Source of the DNA: Alloprevotella tannerae
Lineage (GTDB): Bacteria > Bacteroidota > Bacteroidia > Bacteroidales > Bacteroidaceae
Reading direction: 5' to 3'
DNA: 23,323 bases
NCBI GenBank assembly: GCA_015259305.1
Contig: JABZGO010000007.1
Location: 1 to 23,323 of the forward strand
The position numbers were made by a program, and so were the translations under genes. The notes below the pieces were generated by a model. It was given only the letters and a program-made list of their open reading frames with translations. It was not told the DNA's origin and did not search any database. Of this stretch, positions 8,656-15,747 are shown piece after piece; position 1 is the first letter of the stretch; each line of letters starts with the position of its first letter.

Positions 8656-10440
8656 ATGAAGAAAACAATATTGTTCTTCGCATTATTGCTCAGCCTCATT
8701 TCCTTTGAGGCAAAAGCAGCCCCCACGAACTGTTTCTGGGGGTATTGTGGCGGGAAAGTAACCGGCGAATTCGGCTCTAAGAAGAGTGCAAAAGGCGCTA
8801 TTTACATCCCGGCTGAAATCTCAAAACTCTACCAAGGAAAGACGATCTCTGTTGTCAAGGTCGGACTAGCTGCAATGGCCAAGAACGTAAAGGTCTTTAT
8901 CACTAAAGACTTAAACGGCGAGAATGCCGTGACAAAGACGGCCGGAGCGCTCTACAATGGTTGGAATGAAGTAAAACTGAGTTCCAACTATACAATAGAT
9001 GGTGAACCCTTCTATATCGGTTATAGCTATGAGGGTGACAACCTATCAATGGGGCGCTCAGATATGTATTCTGAGAATGGCTGTTGGGCAGACCTCGGCG
9101 ACGGTTGGAAGAACTATGCGACCGACAAAGCCTACAAGGCTCTGGCACTGACTATCCAGGCAAAGATCGCCGGCGAGAATATGCCTAAAGACTTATGGCT
9201 CTATAGCAGTCGCGATATCATCGTAAAGAAGAATGCACCCTGCGAGTTCGGATTTGGCGTAATGAATTTGAGTCCGCGCATCGCAAGAAACTTGTTGGTC
9301 GGCTATACTGTTGATGGTGGCGCAGAGCAAACGGAAGAGTTCAAAACGACAATGGGATCCGGTGCTGAGAAGGAGTTCGCAATTAAATATCCGGGATTCA
9401 GCGAGAATGGCATTCATTCCGTGAAACTGAGACTGATCAGCGTCGATGGAGAAAACGACGCGTTTGCCGGAAACGATACAACCAGCACCAACGTAAAGGT
9501 AATGGATGCAGTACCTCAACAGCGTTTTGTCGTTGAGGAAGGCACGGGAACTTGGTGTGGATATTGTCCCTTAGGCATCGTCGGCTTAAATGGAATGGCC
9601 AAGAAATATCCTGAGACATTCATTGGTATAGCTGTCCATAAGCAAGATAAGCTAGAGACCAGCTCTTACTCAAGTCTTTCTTTCTCCGGCTACCCTACTT
9701 GCTATATCAATCGTGACCTCAGCAACGTTGCTAAACCGGAGTTCGCTTCGTTAGAAGCTTCGCACAATAAAGCGGTCAGCAAGTCTCCTCGCGTAGGTAT
9801 GGAAATCAAAGCACACTTTGTTGGCAATAACAAAAACAAGATTAAAGCTGTCGCATCTGCCAGCTTCTTTGCCGCTCAAACAAGTGTCGACTACAAGATT
9901 TCTTTCGTACTTGTAGAGAATGGTATCGAGGGCTACTACCAAGCTAACAACTTCAGTGGTGGTGGACTAGGCAAGATGGGTGGCTTTGAAGATCTTCCGG
10001 GTTACGCCTCCATCAAAATGGACCACGTAGCGCGTATGAACTACAGTTTCGATGGCATAAAGGGAAGTATTCCGACCACCGTAGAAGCAGATCAGATCGT
10101 AGATTATGCAGCTGAATTGGAAGTTCCCGGTAACATACAGCATGCTGACAGTCTGCACCTCATCGCTCTTCTCATCAACAGCAAGGGACAAATTGAGAAT
10201 GCAGCTTCAGCACACGTAACGGTTGATCCGGCCCTTTCTATTTCTGAAGATGTCGCTCTCCTTGCTCCTGAGTTTACTTTCTCCAATGGTCGTTTTAATC
10301 TTGAAGGCTTCGAAGGTAAGGTACGCATCTATGATGCCAACGGAAGGGAAATACCTAACCACGACATCCAAAGCGGCTTCTATATCATCAAATACACGAG
10401 TGGCAACAAGACAATCGTCAAAAAGATGCTATTGAAATAA
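8656..10440 (+). CDS. Omp28-like thioredoxin-fold T9SS cargo with intact CxxC
   Basis: 594 aa; signal peptide about residues 1-21 (ending FEAKAA). The N-terminal domain (about 25-175) is paralogous to that of the preceding gene, followed by a CARDB-like Ig region (about 180-285). A thioredoxin-like domain starts with FVVEEGTGTWCGYCPLG, with Cys301 and Cys304 forming CGYC and the cis-proline loop SGYPTCYINR at Pro347. This matches Omp28-type outer-membrane or secreted proteins of Bacteroidetes. The last ~70 residues (GKVRIYDANGREI ... SGFYIIKYTSGN) form a T9SS type A sorting domain. It is the last gene of the operon, 58 bp before a strong terminator. A redox role on surface or secreted proteins is plausible from CGYC, but the partner is unknown; these proteins are also described simply as outer-membrane antigens. 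Confidence 0.88.
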   Translation: MKKTILFFALLLSLISFEAKAAPTNCFWGYCGGKVTGEFGSKKSAKGAIYIPAEISKLYQGKTISVVKVGLAAMAKNVKVFITKDLNGENAVTKTAGALYNGWNEVKLSSNYTIDGEPFYIGYSYEGDNLSMGRSDMYSENGCWADLGDGWKNYATDKAYKALALTIQAKIAGENMPKDLWLYSSRDIIVKKNAPCEFGFGVMNLSPRIARNLLVGYTVDGGAEQTEEFKTTMGSGAEKEFAIKYPGFSENGIHSVKLRLISVDGENDAFAGNDTTSTNVKVMDAVPQQRFVVEEGTGTWCGYCPLGIVGLNGMAKKYPETFIGIAVHKQDKLETSSYSSLSFSGYPTCYINRDLSNVAKPEFASLEASHNKAVSKSPRVGMEIKAHFVGNNKNKIKAVASASFFAAQTSVDYKISFVLVENGIEGYYQANNFSGGGLGKMGGFEDLPGYASIKMDHVARMNYSFDGIKGSIPTTVEADQIVDYAAELEVPGNIQHADSLHLIALLINSKGQIENAASAHVTVDPALSISEDVALLAPEFTFSNGRFNLEGFEGKVRIYDANGREIPNHDIQSGFYIIKYTSGNKTIVKKMLLK

Positions 10441-10497
10441 GACCAGACTTCTATTGGGGAATATACCGATAGAAAGATCTCTTAGACTTTAACGATT

Positions 10498-10525
10498 AAG
10501 GGTGTATCAGTTTTGATACACCCTT
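10498..10525. terminator. Intrinsic terminator between convergent genes
   Basis: A perfect 12-bp stem, aagggtgtatca (10498-10509) against tgatacaccctt (10514-10525), closes a GTTT loop and is followed on the + strand by TCCTTATT. It ends the cargo operon (stop at 10440). It also sits 23 bp past the stop of the convergent - strand gene, so it may act in both directions. A weaker hairpin (10450-10457 against 10466-10473, one G-T pair) lies just before it. Confidence 0.85.
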
Positions 10526-10548
10526 TCCTTATTCCGGTAATGCTTGCA

Positions 10549-12126
10549 TTATGGCAAGATCACCTTCTCCGACTTCAACTGTCCGTCTGCCATTCTGACG
10601 CTCTTGACATAGACGCCTTTTGAAGGATTTTCCACACGACGACCACTCAAATCTGTATAGAAAGGCTTGCGCATTGTCATCTCACTAACCTCCTTAACAC
10701 CGGAAACGACTGTGCCATCGCTATATACAATATCAGTAGTGAGTCGTTTATCCCCATCTAAATAGAATGCTTGTACGCCAATTCGAGATGCATTTTCGTA
10801 AATCATTACAGCGTGAGCATTTCCACGATTTTCAAAATCATAACGTGTCTTATCTGAAAAGTCAATAGGAATATCTGTCATATCCGCACTCAACCAAGGA
10901 TAAACCGAAGGACTAAATGTATATTTTTTATCATCGAGGTAGATATTGTAATATACATTCTTCGTATTCATAAAGCTATTGACCTCATTGTATCTATCAA
11001 GACTAAAAACAAAGCGCTTTGCATCTACACTTATATCTTGTAACACGGAAAACACAGGATTCTTCGGTCGAGCTACTGTTTCTGTCCAGGGGCGAAAAGC
11101 CGGCTTCATCTTTACCTGCATTTCCAAATCTATAAGACGAAATCCATAGTTTGCCATAAAGCCATTCTTTGGACAAGTGAATGATGCCGTATTACGATCA
11201 TAGTCGAAGGTAATAGAAGGCAACGATTTATAGTCAGTCGTACCTTCCTGCGAGTTATAACTAACATCAGCAGGCATAACCCACTTGTAGGCGTGCTTCG
11301 TGGGGAACAACCCCATAAACTGCGTGTTGTTAAAAACGATCTTATCGCCCTGAACTTCTCCTCTCACCCAAGCATCCGGTAAGTCGGAATCTATGTTGTT
11401 CACATAGACATAGTCACCCTCAAACACAACTTGAGACATACGCTCAAAAATCTCTCGCCCGCTATCGTTGAAAGAGAAAATATAACTCTTTGCATGCTCC
11501 GTAGACGAAGGTGCCATATTCATATAGTTGCAAATGGTTGATGTTGCAACCAAATCGCCTATACCATTCCAGCTACCTTCCTCATTAGTCATACCAATCA
11601 GGACATTATCCTCAGTCTTGATCAGCGAATCATTACGCCAGATAAACTTGATGGTTTGCGATACGGAATCTTTTACGTATTGGTTGTTACCCTCGACGAC
11701 CTCAAAATTCATTCTTGTAGCATAGTAGTTAATATAGTCATCCTTAACATAGATGAGCTGTGGAAGTTCTACGGCAATCGTATCTCCTACCGTTCTATGA
11801 CCTTTAATCCACGAATTGGTAGGAAAGAAAGTCATCGGATTCTGAATATAAAAGGTGCCATCGTCAGCAATAACCAAATCGCGTGCCACGCCATCTTTCT
11901 TACCATCGAAGATGACGCCCCACATAGAGTAGAATCCTTCTGCATAGCTATAAAGGTTCTTGTAAACCTTCCCTTCCGGCTGCTCTACGATCATTTCATC
12001 TTTCTCTGAGCCTTTCGGCATTCGACTTGACTGCTGTGCAAGTTTTCCCCAAATTTGTTGATGCTGGGCTTGCATACTCATGATTGTTAATAATGAGACG
12101 CAAATAAGTGTAATAGGTCTTTTCAT
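10549..12126 (-). CDS. Exported protein of unknown function with a T9SS-like C-terminal tail
   Basis: 525 aa; signal peptide about residues 1-20 (MKRPITLICVSLLTIMSMQAQ). The mature part is rich in beta-strand blocks such as ARDLVIADDGTFYIQNP, WIKGHRTVGDTIAVELPQ and, later, KFIWRNDSL and SLPSITFDYDRNTASFTC. I cannot assign these to a named domain. The last ~40 residues (PFYTDLSGRRVENPSKGVYV ... SEKVILP) resemble a type A sorting domain, with the 'DLSGR ... KGVYV' pattern common to these tails, so T9SS export is likely. It is transcribed alone from a good promoter at 12180-12210, convergent with the cargo operon. The start at 12126 is favoured because the signal peptide begins there. Function unknown. 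Confidence 0.82.
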   Translation of the reverse strand: MKRPITLICVSLLTIMSMQAQHQQIWGKLAQQSSRMPKGSEKDEMIVEQPEGKVYKNLYSYAEGFYSMWGVIFDGKKDGVARDLVIADDGTFYIQNPMTFFPTNSWIKGHRTVGDTIAVELPQLIYVKDDYINYYATRMNFEVVEGNNQYVKDSVSQTIKFIWRNDSLIKTEDNVLIGMTNEEGSWNGIGDLVATSTICNYMNMAPSSTEHAKSYIFSFNDSGREIFERMSQVVFEGDYVYVNNIDSDLPDAWVRGEVQGDKIVFNNTQFMGLFPTKHAYKWVMPADVSYNSQEGTTDYKSLPSITFDYDRNTASFTCPKNGFMANYGFRLIDLEMQVKMKPAFRPWTETVARPKNPVFSVLQDISVDAKRFVFSLDRYNEVNSFMNTKNVYYNIYLDDKKYTFSPSVYPWLSADMTDIPIDFSDKTRYDFENRGNAHAVMIYENASRIGVQAFYLDGDKRLTTDIVYSDGTVVSGVKEVSEMTMRKPFYTDLSGRRVENPSKGVYVKSVRMADGQLKSEKVILP

Positions 12127-12179
12127 AAAGTTTTGAACATAAAAAAAACATTCGTATGGCTCTTAAACCATCTTATTGG

Positions 12180-12210
12180 CAAATATAGGACTTTATCATA
12201 TCAATGTCAA
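12180..12210 (-). promoter_or_regulatory. Bacteroidetes-type promoter for the 10549-12126 gene
   Basis: On the - strand, TTG (complement of caa at 12208-12210) is followed after exactly 20 nt by TATATTTG (complement of caaatata, 12180-12187). This matches the Bacteroidetes primary sigma pattern TTTG-N19/20-TAnnTTTG. The predicted transcript start is near 12173, giving a leader of about 47 nt. Confidence 0.65.
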
Positions 12211-12463
12211 CTTAACCACAATTTCTACATCATATTTAAAGATGTAGGCTTTCAATTTAATACATATAAACGATTTCTCTCAAGCGATGGGCGGCTAACG
12301 ATATATCTACTTCTTTTTTAGGAAAGCCATACGTTATGAAGATAGTCCGGGCTAACATGTCAACTCGATCCAAGGATAAAAACTAGCGAAGAAACCCGTA
12401 AACGAAAAGGACAATAAAATAAACTTTAACATTGGTTTGTATCCTCTTTTCTGCAAAAACAGT

Positions 12464-12471
12464 TAATTTTG
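12464..12471 (+). promoter_or_regulatory. Candidate -7 box of the small ORF/fimbrillin-like unit
   Basis: TAATTTTG fits TAnnTTTG exactly. The nearest -33-like TTTG (12436-12439) is 24 nt upstream, longer than the usual 19-21, so the promoter may be weak or factor-dependent. Transcription would start near 12478, at the left arm of the inverted repeat at 12476-12502. Confidence 0.5.
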
Positions 12472-12475
12472 CGCC

Positions 12476-12502
12476 TCATATACACTACATAGGTGTATAT
12501 GA
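12476..12502 (+). promoter_or_regulatory. 10-bp perfect inverted repeat at the predicted transcript start
   Basis: tcatatacac (12476-12485) and gtgtatatga (12493-12502) are exact inverted copies around a 7-nt spacer (tacatag). It lies 4 bp downstream of the -7 box. It could be a repressor operator or, if transcribed, a hairpin capping the mRNA 5' end. It is not terminator-like, as no T run follows. Confidence 0.5.
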
Positions 12503-12538
12503 CACAAAACAAATTAAGACTACAAAATAAAGAGTAAG

Positions 12539-12733
12539 ATGAAAAAGACGTATGTCAAGCCAAGTAGCGTATGCGTAGCTGTAACTACTACTATATTAGC
12601 AGGGAGTATTGGTGCCTCTAACGAGGACCACAAGAAGGAGCCGGAGATAACATTTGGGGCTCCATCAACGACAAAGACTTACTCGTTTCAAAATTTTTCC
12701 GATATGGACCCTATCGAGGAAGAAGAAGACTAA
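12539..12733 (+). CDS. Small conserved-type Bacteroidales ORF (64 aa) upstream of the fimbrillin-like gene
   Basis: The protein starts MKKTYVKPSSVCVAVTTT and ends in an acidic tail, DMDPIEEEED. The MKKTYxxP start followed by a short hydrophobic stretch and a small-residue turn (AGSIGAS) is a recurring type of short Bacteroidales ORF, often found beside surface-protein genes; no function is established that I can name. It lies 36 bp after the inverted repeat and 28 bp before the next ATG, so the two genes are probably cotranscribed. The short hydrophobic segment (about residues 10-26) is interrupted by polar residues and is not a convincing signal peptide. It could be a leader peptide, a small secreted product or a regulatory ORF. 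That it is translated is inferred from position and start pattern. Confidence 0.6.
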   Translation: MKKTYVKPSSVCVAVTTTILAGSIGASNEDHKKEPEITFGAPSTTKTYSFQNFSDMDPIEEEED

Positions 12734-12761
12734 CGAAAAGGGAAGAAAAACAGAAGTAAAT

Positions 12762-14462
12762 ATGAAATACAAGAAATTTTACAGCCTGCTTATTGGAGTT
12801 CTTGCTGTGAGCTTAGCATCGTGCACCAACGATCTAAGCGAGAATAATGAGCTAACACAACCAAACAAAAAAGCCAAACGCACATTGAGTCTGTCTTTTG
12901 GAGACAATGTTGAGCATCGCTCCCAAGTGAGCATCACAGACGGCAATCAATGGAAAGATGGCGACATGTTCCTTGCTTGCAACATTACAAACTACGACGG
13001 CGTAGAAGCTCTTAGGGCATTTGGTGGCGGTAAGACGTCCGAACTGAAGGGAGAGATCGCTTGTGATGATAACGACTCCATAGGGGTCTTTTATCCTTTT
13101 AAGCTTAGTTATGGTCAAGATCAGAAGACCGTGCATATTAGTATGCAGCGGAGTTCTGCATCAGAGGGAGGACAAGTCATAGAGAAAGATCAAGATGGCA
13201 CAATTGAAACCCTTCGGTTTTTCGATTACAGCTACGGGAAAACTAAAGTTAAAGCCTCAGCTGATGGCAAGAGTGCCTCAGGCAATGTGCAGATGCACAA
13301 GCTCTATACCATTTTGCGCCTGAAGTTTAGACACAAGAATGCGGATCTCAAGAAGATCAAGCAGTTGAGACTCGAAGATGTGGTTGAAGAGGCAAAGTTT
13401 GATGCCACTAAAGGCGAATTCAAAGAGCGCACGATGGGCGCCATTACCATCAAGACAGATACGCTAGCCGACTCTTTTTTTGTAGCTGTACTCCCGGATG
13501 CGGCATTCAGAGCCAAGTTTATAGCCACTACGACTGACAACAAGACCTACACTTACATCTTGGAGAAAGGAGTAAACATTAAGGCAGCAACGTATCAACC
13601 CATCAAAATCAATTTAGAAGAAGAAAACCCCTACGTTCCAATAGATAACATTAATTGGGGCAAATTTAATCTGCAATATACGCCCGGCGTTCACCAAGAG
13701 GGCTGGAAAGAAGGTTATCACCTCGCCGAGCAACCTTGGATTTACCTCTACACCGCCCGATGCTCCTTCCCGCTCCAGGAAGATGATCTGCGCATTAACT
13801 TGCCCAATGGCGATAGAAACGCTACCGCATTTGACCACTTCCGCTGGGGCGATATTAAGAATGCCCACAATTATAATGATGGAATGGCAGAGAGTTTTTG
13901 GCATGCTAAGGGAGAGATAAAAGGCAAAATAGAACCTGATAGTATTTTTGGCGACATTGCAACCTATGCTTCAAAGGGAAAATGGGCTATACCATCGGCT
14001 TCTGATTATAGCAGCCTGATGAACGCCACCGGTGAATACATTGCTTATTATGAAGATAATAACCATAATATTATCTATGGTGCATTCTTTGATCCTTCAG
14101 TAGAACAAGGAAAGAAAGGCTTCATTTTGGATAAAAATGGCAACAAGATTAGAAAATCTAACTTTAGCGCCGCACCGGTTGGTATCGGTTTCAACAGGAT
14201 GCGAAAGCTTACAAGATCTGATTTCAATAAAGGTATCTTCTTCCCGATGGCAGGTACATACGAATATACCGGACAGTTTGATAAGATGGGCAGCCAGGGT
14301 TCTTATTGGACTTCAACAGGTAATACTAGTAATGACAAACAGGCTGCAGTATTTATGGTCTATATCCATACAGAAGGTCAGGCCTATCCCGGATATCTCA
14401 AAAGTGCTATAACTCCAAAAAGGAATATGTACAGCATTCGGCCGGTTTATATAGGCAAATAA
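12762..14462 (+). CDS. Fimbrillin-family-like lipoprotein with C-terminal FISUMP-like region
   Basis: 566 aa from the ATG at 12762. An in-frame ATG at 12654 would add 36 basic residues, overlap the small ORF and bury the signal peptide. MKYKKFYSLLIGVLAVSLASC is a lipoprotein signal with Cys21 as the lipidated residue. Residues about 35-310 resemble the Bacteroidales fimbrillin (Mfa/FimA-like) N-terminal region, including HRSQVSITDGNQWKDGDMF and a later 'PIKINLEEENPYVPIDNINW' linker. The C-terminal half carries FISUMP-like blocks: KWAIPSASDYSSLM, FFPMAGTYEYTGQ, GSYWTSTGN and YSIRPVYIG. From the families, the protein is exported as a lipoprotein to the outer membrane, and fimbrillins are matured and polymerised at the surface. 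A single gene without Mfa2/FimB-like anchor genes suggests a stand-alone surface lipoprotein or minor tip subunit rather than a full fimbrial operon. A strong terminator follows. Confidence 0.82.
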   Translation: MKYKKFYSLLIGVLAVSLASCTNDLSENNELTQPNKKAKRTLSLSFGDNVEHRSQVSITDGNQWKDGDMFLACNITNYDGVEALRAFGGGKTSELKGEIACDDNDSIGVFYPFKLSYGQDQKTVHISMQRSSASEGGQVIEKDQDGTIETLRFFDYSYGKTKVKASADGKSASGNVQMHKLYTILRLKFRHKNADLKKIKQLRLEDVVEEAKFDATKGEFKERTMGAITIKTDTLADSFFVAVLPDAAFRAKFIATTTDNKTYTYILEKGVNIKAATYQPIKINLEEENPYVPIDNINWGKFNLQYTPGVHQEGWKEGYHLAEQPWIYLYTARCSFPLQEDDLRINLPNGDRNATAFDHFRWGDIKNAHNYNDGMAESFWHAKGEIKGKIEPDSIFGDIATYASKGKWAIPSASDYSSLMNATGEYIAYYEDNNHNIIYGAFFDPSVEQGKKGFILDKNGNKIRKSNFSAAPVGIGFNRMRKLTRSDFNKGIFFPMAGTYEYTGQFDKMGSQGSYWTSTGNTSNDKQAAVFMVYIHTEGQAYPGYLKSAITPKRNMYSIRPVYIGK

Positions 14463-14544
14463 AGTAATATACAACGGGAAGTAAGTAGAATATCCGGGCT
14501 TAGTGCCTCACACTTCTCTTTTAGCTTCTTGTAATGTGAAAATC

Positions 14545-14582
14545 AAGCGAGGTGCGCAATGACTCATTTGCGCACCTCGCTT
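14545..14582 (+). terminator. Strong intrinsic terminator of the fimbrillin-like gene
   Basis: A perfect 15-bp stem, aagcgaggtgcgcaa (14545-14559) against ttgcgcacctcgctt (14568-14582), closes an 8-nt loop and is followed by TTATATTTATT. It lies 82 bp after the stop codon at 14462. Confidence 0.9.
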
Positions 14583-14717
14583 TTATATTTATTCCTTGCT
14601 AACGCTTCTCGAAAGAAAGCACAATACTTTTTCTTCATAGGGAGCGGGCAATATCAGAAGTGCAGCGATGCAGCTATATGACTGCCCCTATTTCCTGCTT
14701 GATATTGATGAAAAAAG

Positions 14718-14725
14718 TAACTTTG
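14718..14725 (+). promoter_or_regulatory. Candidate -7 box for the WG-repeat lipoprotein gene
   Basis: TAACTTTG matches TAnnTTTG. The nearest TTG (14699-14701) is only 16 nt upstream, so the -33 element is poor. A transcript start near 14732 would give a leader of about 120 nt. Confidence 0.4.
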
Positions 14726-14852
14726 CAGCAACAAACACAATATGAACACAAGTACAATGAAGCGATAGAAGCATTTGTGTGAAAAGACAGAATAAAGCGG
14801 ATTCTTCGCAAACGGCTATACTGCGATGTTGTATGCAAAGAAATAATATAAA

Positions 14853-15365
14853 ATGAGAAGTTCAATCAAACCGGTTACGACCATTCTTGTGCTCCCCCTT
14901 TTGTTTTCCTGTTTTGGAAGAGAACACAGCAGACTCTTCGCCGTAGAAAAAGATGGACTATATGGATACGCTAACGCAAAAGGCGATACGGTCATTGACT
15001 GTGTGTACCCATTAGTCTATACGGATATAATTACGCACATTGGGTTTGTCGCAGACAGCACGGGGCATATTAAATGTTTTAATCATAAAGGGACATATCT
15101 CTTTGAGGTCTTTAAGTATGATAACGGCCCGGACTATCCCGGTGAAGGACTTTTCAGGATTGTAGGCAAAGATGGTCTTATCGGGTTTGCAGACACTAAA
15201 GGAAACCTTGTCATTCCTCCAAGATACAAATTTGCATACCCTTTCACAAACGGGAAAGCAAAGGTAACTGATACGGGAACTCTGATGATAGATAGTCAGG
15301 ATATAGACCGCCACGAATATTGGCAATCTGATAAATGGTACTTTATATCACGCAAAAACGAGTAA
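14853..15365 (+). CDS. WG-repeat lipoprotein (170 aa)
   Basis: The N-terminus MRSSIKPVTTILVLPLLFSC is a lipoprotein signal with lipidation at Cys20. The mature part contains WG-type beta repeats: LFAVEKDGLYGYANAKGDTV (about 29-48), a degenerate copy (DSTGHIKCFNHKGTYLFEV, about 69-87) and FRIVGKDGLIGFADTKGN followed by LVIPPRYKFAYPFTNGKAKV (about 107-144). The pattern 'kdGlyGyadtkGnvvIp.kY' is diagnostic of WG-containing repeat proteins, which are common and mostly uncharacterised in Bacteroidetes. With only about three repeats this is a small member. The lipobox places it in the cell envelope. It is monocistronic, between a strong upstream terminator and a repeat-rich gap. Function unknown; repeat identity is fairly sure. 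Confidence 0.8.
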   Translation: MRSSIKPVTTILVLPLLFSCFGREHSRLFAVEKDGLYGYANAKGDTVIDCVYPLVYTDIITHIGFVADSTGHIKCFNHKGTYLFEVFKYDNGPDYPGEGLFRIVGKDGLIGFADTKGNLVIPPRYKFAYPFTNGKAKVTDTGTLMIDSQDIDRHEYWQSDKWYFISRKNE

Positions 15366-15374
15366 GCCATCGAC

Positions 15375-15407
15375 AACTCGTGGCCAACTCGCACGCGACT
15401 CGTAACA
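15375..15407 (+). repeat. Three 11-bp tandem units with ACTCG core
   Basis: AACTCGTGGCC, AACTCGCACGC and GACTCGTAACA follow each other without a gap, starting 10 bp after the WG gene stop. Only the ACTCG core is fully conserved. It may be a remnant of a larger tandem array. Confidence 0.4.
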
Positions 15408-15476
15408 ACGGGAAGCGCCGCAACTATTCTATCTATAAATCAGCCACTTCTACTATATTTTGAAGTACAAATAAGT

Positions 15477-15586
15477 ATCGGAAAAATTCTCTTAGGTGAT
15501 CGCAAAAACTTTCATAGGTGATCGGAAAAATTGTCTCCTATGATCGAAAAAATTGTCTTATAGGACAATTTTTCGTTTCTTAGGTG
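15477..15586. repeat. Five tandem 22-bp units
   Basis: Units start at 15477, 15499, 15521, 15543 and 15565, an exact 22-bp period. The first two share ATCG(G/C)AAAAA at the left and TAGGTG at the right. The third (ending CTATG) and fourth (ATCGAAAAAA...TAGG) are diverged, and the fifth keeps only the TTTCTTAGGTG end. The units abut, with no spacer, so this is not CRISPR. The function is unknown. Confidence 0.75.
15548..15573 (+). terminator. A/T-rich hairpin with T-run inside the 22-bp array, possible terminator
   Basis: aaaaattgtc (15548-15557) pairs with gacaattttt (15564-15573) around the loop ttatag and is followed by CGTTTCTT. It could end transcription of the WG gene, whose stop is about 180 bp upstream; it is nearly symmetric, so it may also act on the - strand. 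Confidence 0.4.
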
Positions 15587-15696
15587 AAAGTTTCTCGACA
15601 CTCTATAACCCTGAAAATCAATAGCGTTTTCACCCGTCTAAGACCACTTGTCTCCACGCGAAGAAATAAAAACTTGAAGCTAGCGCAAAGACATTT

Positions 15697-15725
15697 AGGG
15701 GAGGAACTACGATAATCCCTCCCCT
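15697..15725 (-). terminator. Hairpin downstream of the beta-barrel gene, possible terminator
   Basis: aggggagg (15697-15704) pairs with cctcccct (15718-15725), an 8-bp G/C-rich stem with a 13-nt loop, beginning 22 bp past the stop of the - strand gene. No T run follows on the - strand, so its strength is uncertain. Confidence 0.45.
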
Positions 15726-15747
15726 ATCTCAAAAAAATCGTTTGAGC

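Larger units (their letters stand above)
12127..12538. other. Divergent intergenic region (412 bp), no gene
   Basis: This gap separates the - strand exported-protein gene from the small ORF and fimbrillin-like unit. It holds the - strand promoter (12180-12210), a short hairpin (ctacatc 12225-12231 against gatgtag 12241-12247), a + strand -7 box (12464-12471) and a 10-bp inverted repeat (12476-12502). A 9-bp inverted pair (cgtatggct 12153-12161, agccatacg 12325-12333) is close to chance expectation. I see no coding sequence. Confidence 0.6.
14463..14852. other. Intergenic region (390 bp) between fimbrillin-like and WG-repeat genes
   Basis: It contains the terminator at 14545-14582 and a TAACTTTG -7 box at 14718-14725 for the next gene. 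I see no coding sequence and no further repeat. About 127 bp lie between the -7 box and the next start codon. Confidence 0.55.
15366..15747. other. Repeat-rich gene-free region (382 bp) between convergent genes
   Basis: It separates the WG-repeat gene (+) from the beta-barrel gene (-). It holds three 11-bp ACTCG units right after the WG gene, five contiguous 22-bp units at 15477-15586, a hairpin within the latter, and a GC-rich hairpin at 15697-15725. I find no ORF with a credible start or domain. Confidence 0.6.

Noticed and set aside
12153..12333. Invertible promoter flanked by cgtatggct / agccatacg
   Set aside because: Only 9 bp, mismatched on both sides, close to chance for this gap, and no recombinase gene in the window.
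12654..12761. Upstream start for the fimbrillin-like gene
   Set aside because: It would overlap the small ORF and bury a clear lipoprotein signal starting at 12762.
15477..15586. CRISPR array
   Set aside because: The 22-bp units abut without spacers, diverge from each other and have no cas genes nearby.
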